This document shows positions 49,303 to 49,570 of a stretch of 49,570 nucleotides of DNA, piece after piece (positions within the stretch are counted from its first letter, which is position 1; every line of letters starts with the position of its first letter). The stretch comes from JAUQQI01 sp040289115 (lineage in GTDB: Bacteria; Chloroflexota; Dehalococcoidia; JAUQQI01). A model generated the notes under the pieces. The model did not search any database. It was not told the DNA's origin and saw only the letters and a list, made by a program, of their open reading frames with translations. The stretch lies in the NCBI GenBank assembly GCA_040289115.1, contig PSKS01000011.1:1-49570 (forward strand), given 5' to 3'. The translations under genes and the position numbers were made by a program.

Positions 49303-49570
49303 TCAAACCAGGCCGGCAAAGCGGAGCAGGACCCTGGCCGTGTGCTTGGTGCCTAAAACAAAGTCATTAAGCCGGATGTGTTCGTTGGGGGCATGGACTT
49401 GGCTACCAGGATAGCCGACCCCAGAGTTGCTTACCGGAACTCTCAGGTACTTGACAAAGGGATAGATGGGGCCCGAACCTCCCGTCAGGGGTTGGACCAC
49501 TGGGTCCTTGCCGTAGACTTCTTTGGCTGCCTGGACGGTGAGCTTAACAAAGGGGTCATCGGGGTCAACC
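49303..49570 (-). CDS. M20-family metallopeptidase, C-terminal part (runs off right edge)
   Basis: The minus strand from the right edge reads VDPDDPFVKLTVQAAKEVYG and continues to DPVVQPLTGGSGPIYPFVKYL, then VPVSNSGVGYPGSQVHAPNEHIRLNDFVLGTKHTARVLLRFAGLV and stop. GGSxPI, the V-HAPNE metal-ligand motif and the closing helix match M20 dipeptidases/carboxypeptidases such as PepV/CNDP types. About 88 residues are visible; the rest lies beyond the window. Confidence 0.88.
   Translation of the reverse strand, partial: VDPDDPFVKLTVQAAKEVYGKDPVVQPLTGGSGPIYPFVKYLRVPVSNSGVGYPGSQVHAPNEHIRLNDFVLGTKHTARVLLRFAGLV

Overview
The window is a 49.6 kb piece of a GC-rich bacterial chromosome, probably from a thermophilic or metagenome-derived relative of Chloroflexota or a neighbouring Terrabacteria lineage. 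This is inferred from a T-box leader on valS, ClpC, a MerR/HspR-type heat-shock operon, class V (archaeal-type) fructose bisphosphatase, ThyX, solo LigD polymerase, NikMNQO and actinobacterial/Chloroflexota-type thiolase-DUF35 genes. No phage, transposon, CRISPR array or rRNA is visible; one tRNA-Pro(UGG) is present. GATC counts by eye suggest that the first ~4.7 kb has a different composition from the rest, so a transfer or an assembly join near the clpC/S1 boundary should be considered.

Layout. 1-4.7 kb (minus): clpC, NYN RNase, two small proteins, and a T-box-controlled valS running off the left edge. 4.7-9.6 kb: S1-domain protein (minus), then a divergent overlapping operon of a Fur-family regulator and an ECF nickel/cobalt transporter (nikMN-nikQ-nikO), then a lipoprotein. 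9.8-15.5 kb: ferritin-like/VIT transporter, then a minus-strand operon of thioredoxin/NHL protein, LigD-type polymerase, RidA and RadC, a HAD phosphatase and tRNA-Pro. 15.5-24 kb: class V FBPase, methylmalonyl-CoA mutase large subunit, Kef-type antiporter, crotonase, cold-shock and cysteine-less IscA-like proteins, and a thiolase/DUF35 pair. 24-31 kb: mfd, MmgE/PrpD, hspR-grpE-dnaJ. 31-40.4 kb: an envelope glycosylation cluster with a Dpm1-like GT2, a YfhO-flippase fusion and two ArnT/PMT-like transferases. 40.4-49.6 kb: a TerC gene behind a yybP-ykoY (Mn2+) riboswitch, PPOX flavoprotein, site-2 protease, methyltransferase, ThyX, two tandem CNNM/CorC-type proteins, a DUF1445 protein and the end of an M20 peptidase.

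The most striking observation is that the thioredoxin/NHL gene is interrupted by one in-frame TGA exactly where the family has the first cysteine of its CxxC motif (C-TGA-I-N-C). A perfect 8-bp hairpin lies 17 nt downstream. The gene is best read as a 498-residue selenoprotein, starting at 14465 rather than after the TGA. Other regulatory structures visible directly are the T-box, the Mn2+ riboswitch with its overlapping terminator, a Rex-like operator on the FBPase promoter, a palindrome in the -35 region of hspR, a candidate operator for the Fur/nickel operon, and a 15-bp 5'UTR hairpin before the IscA-like gene.
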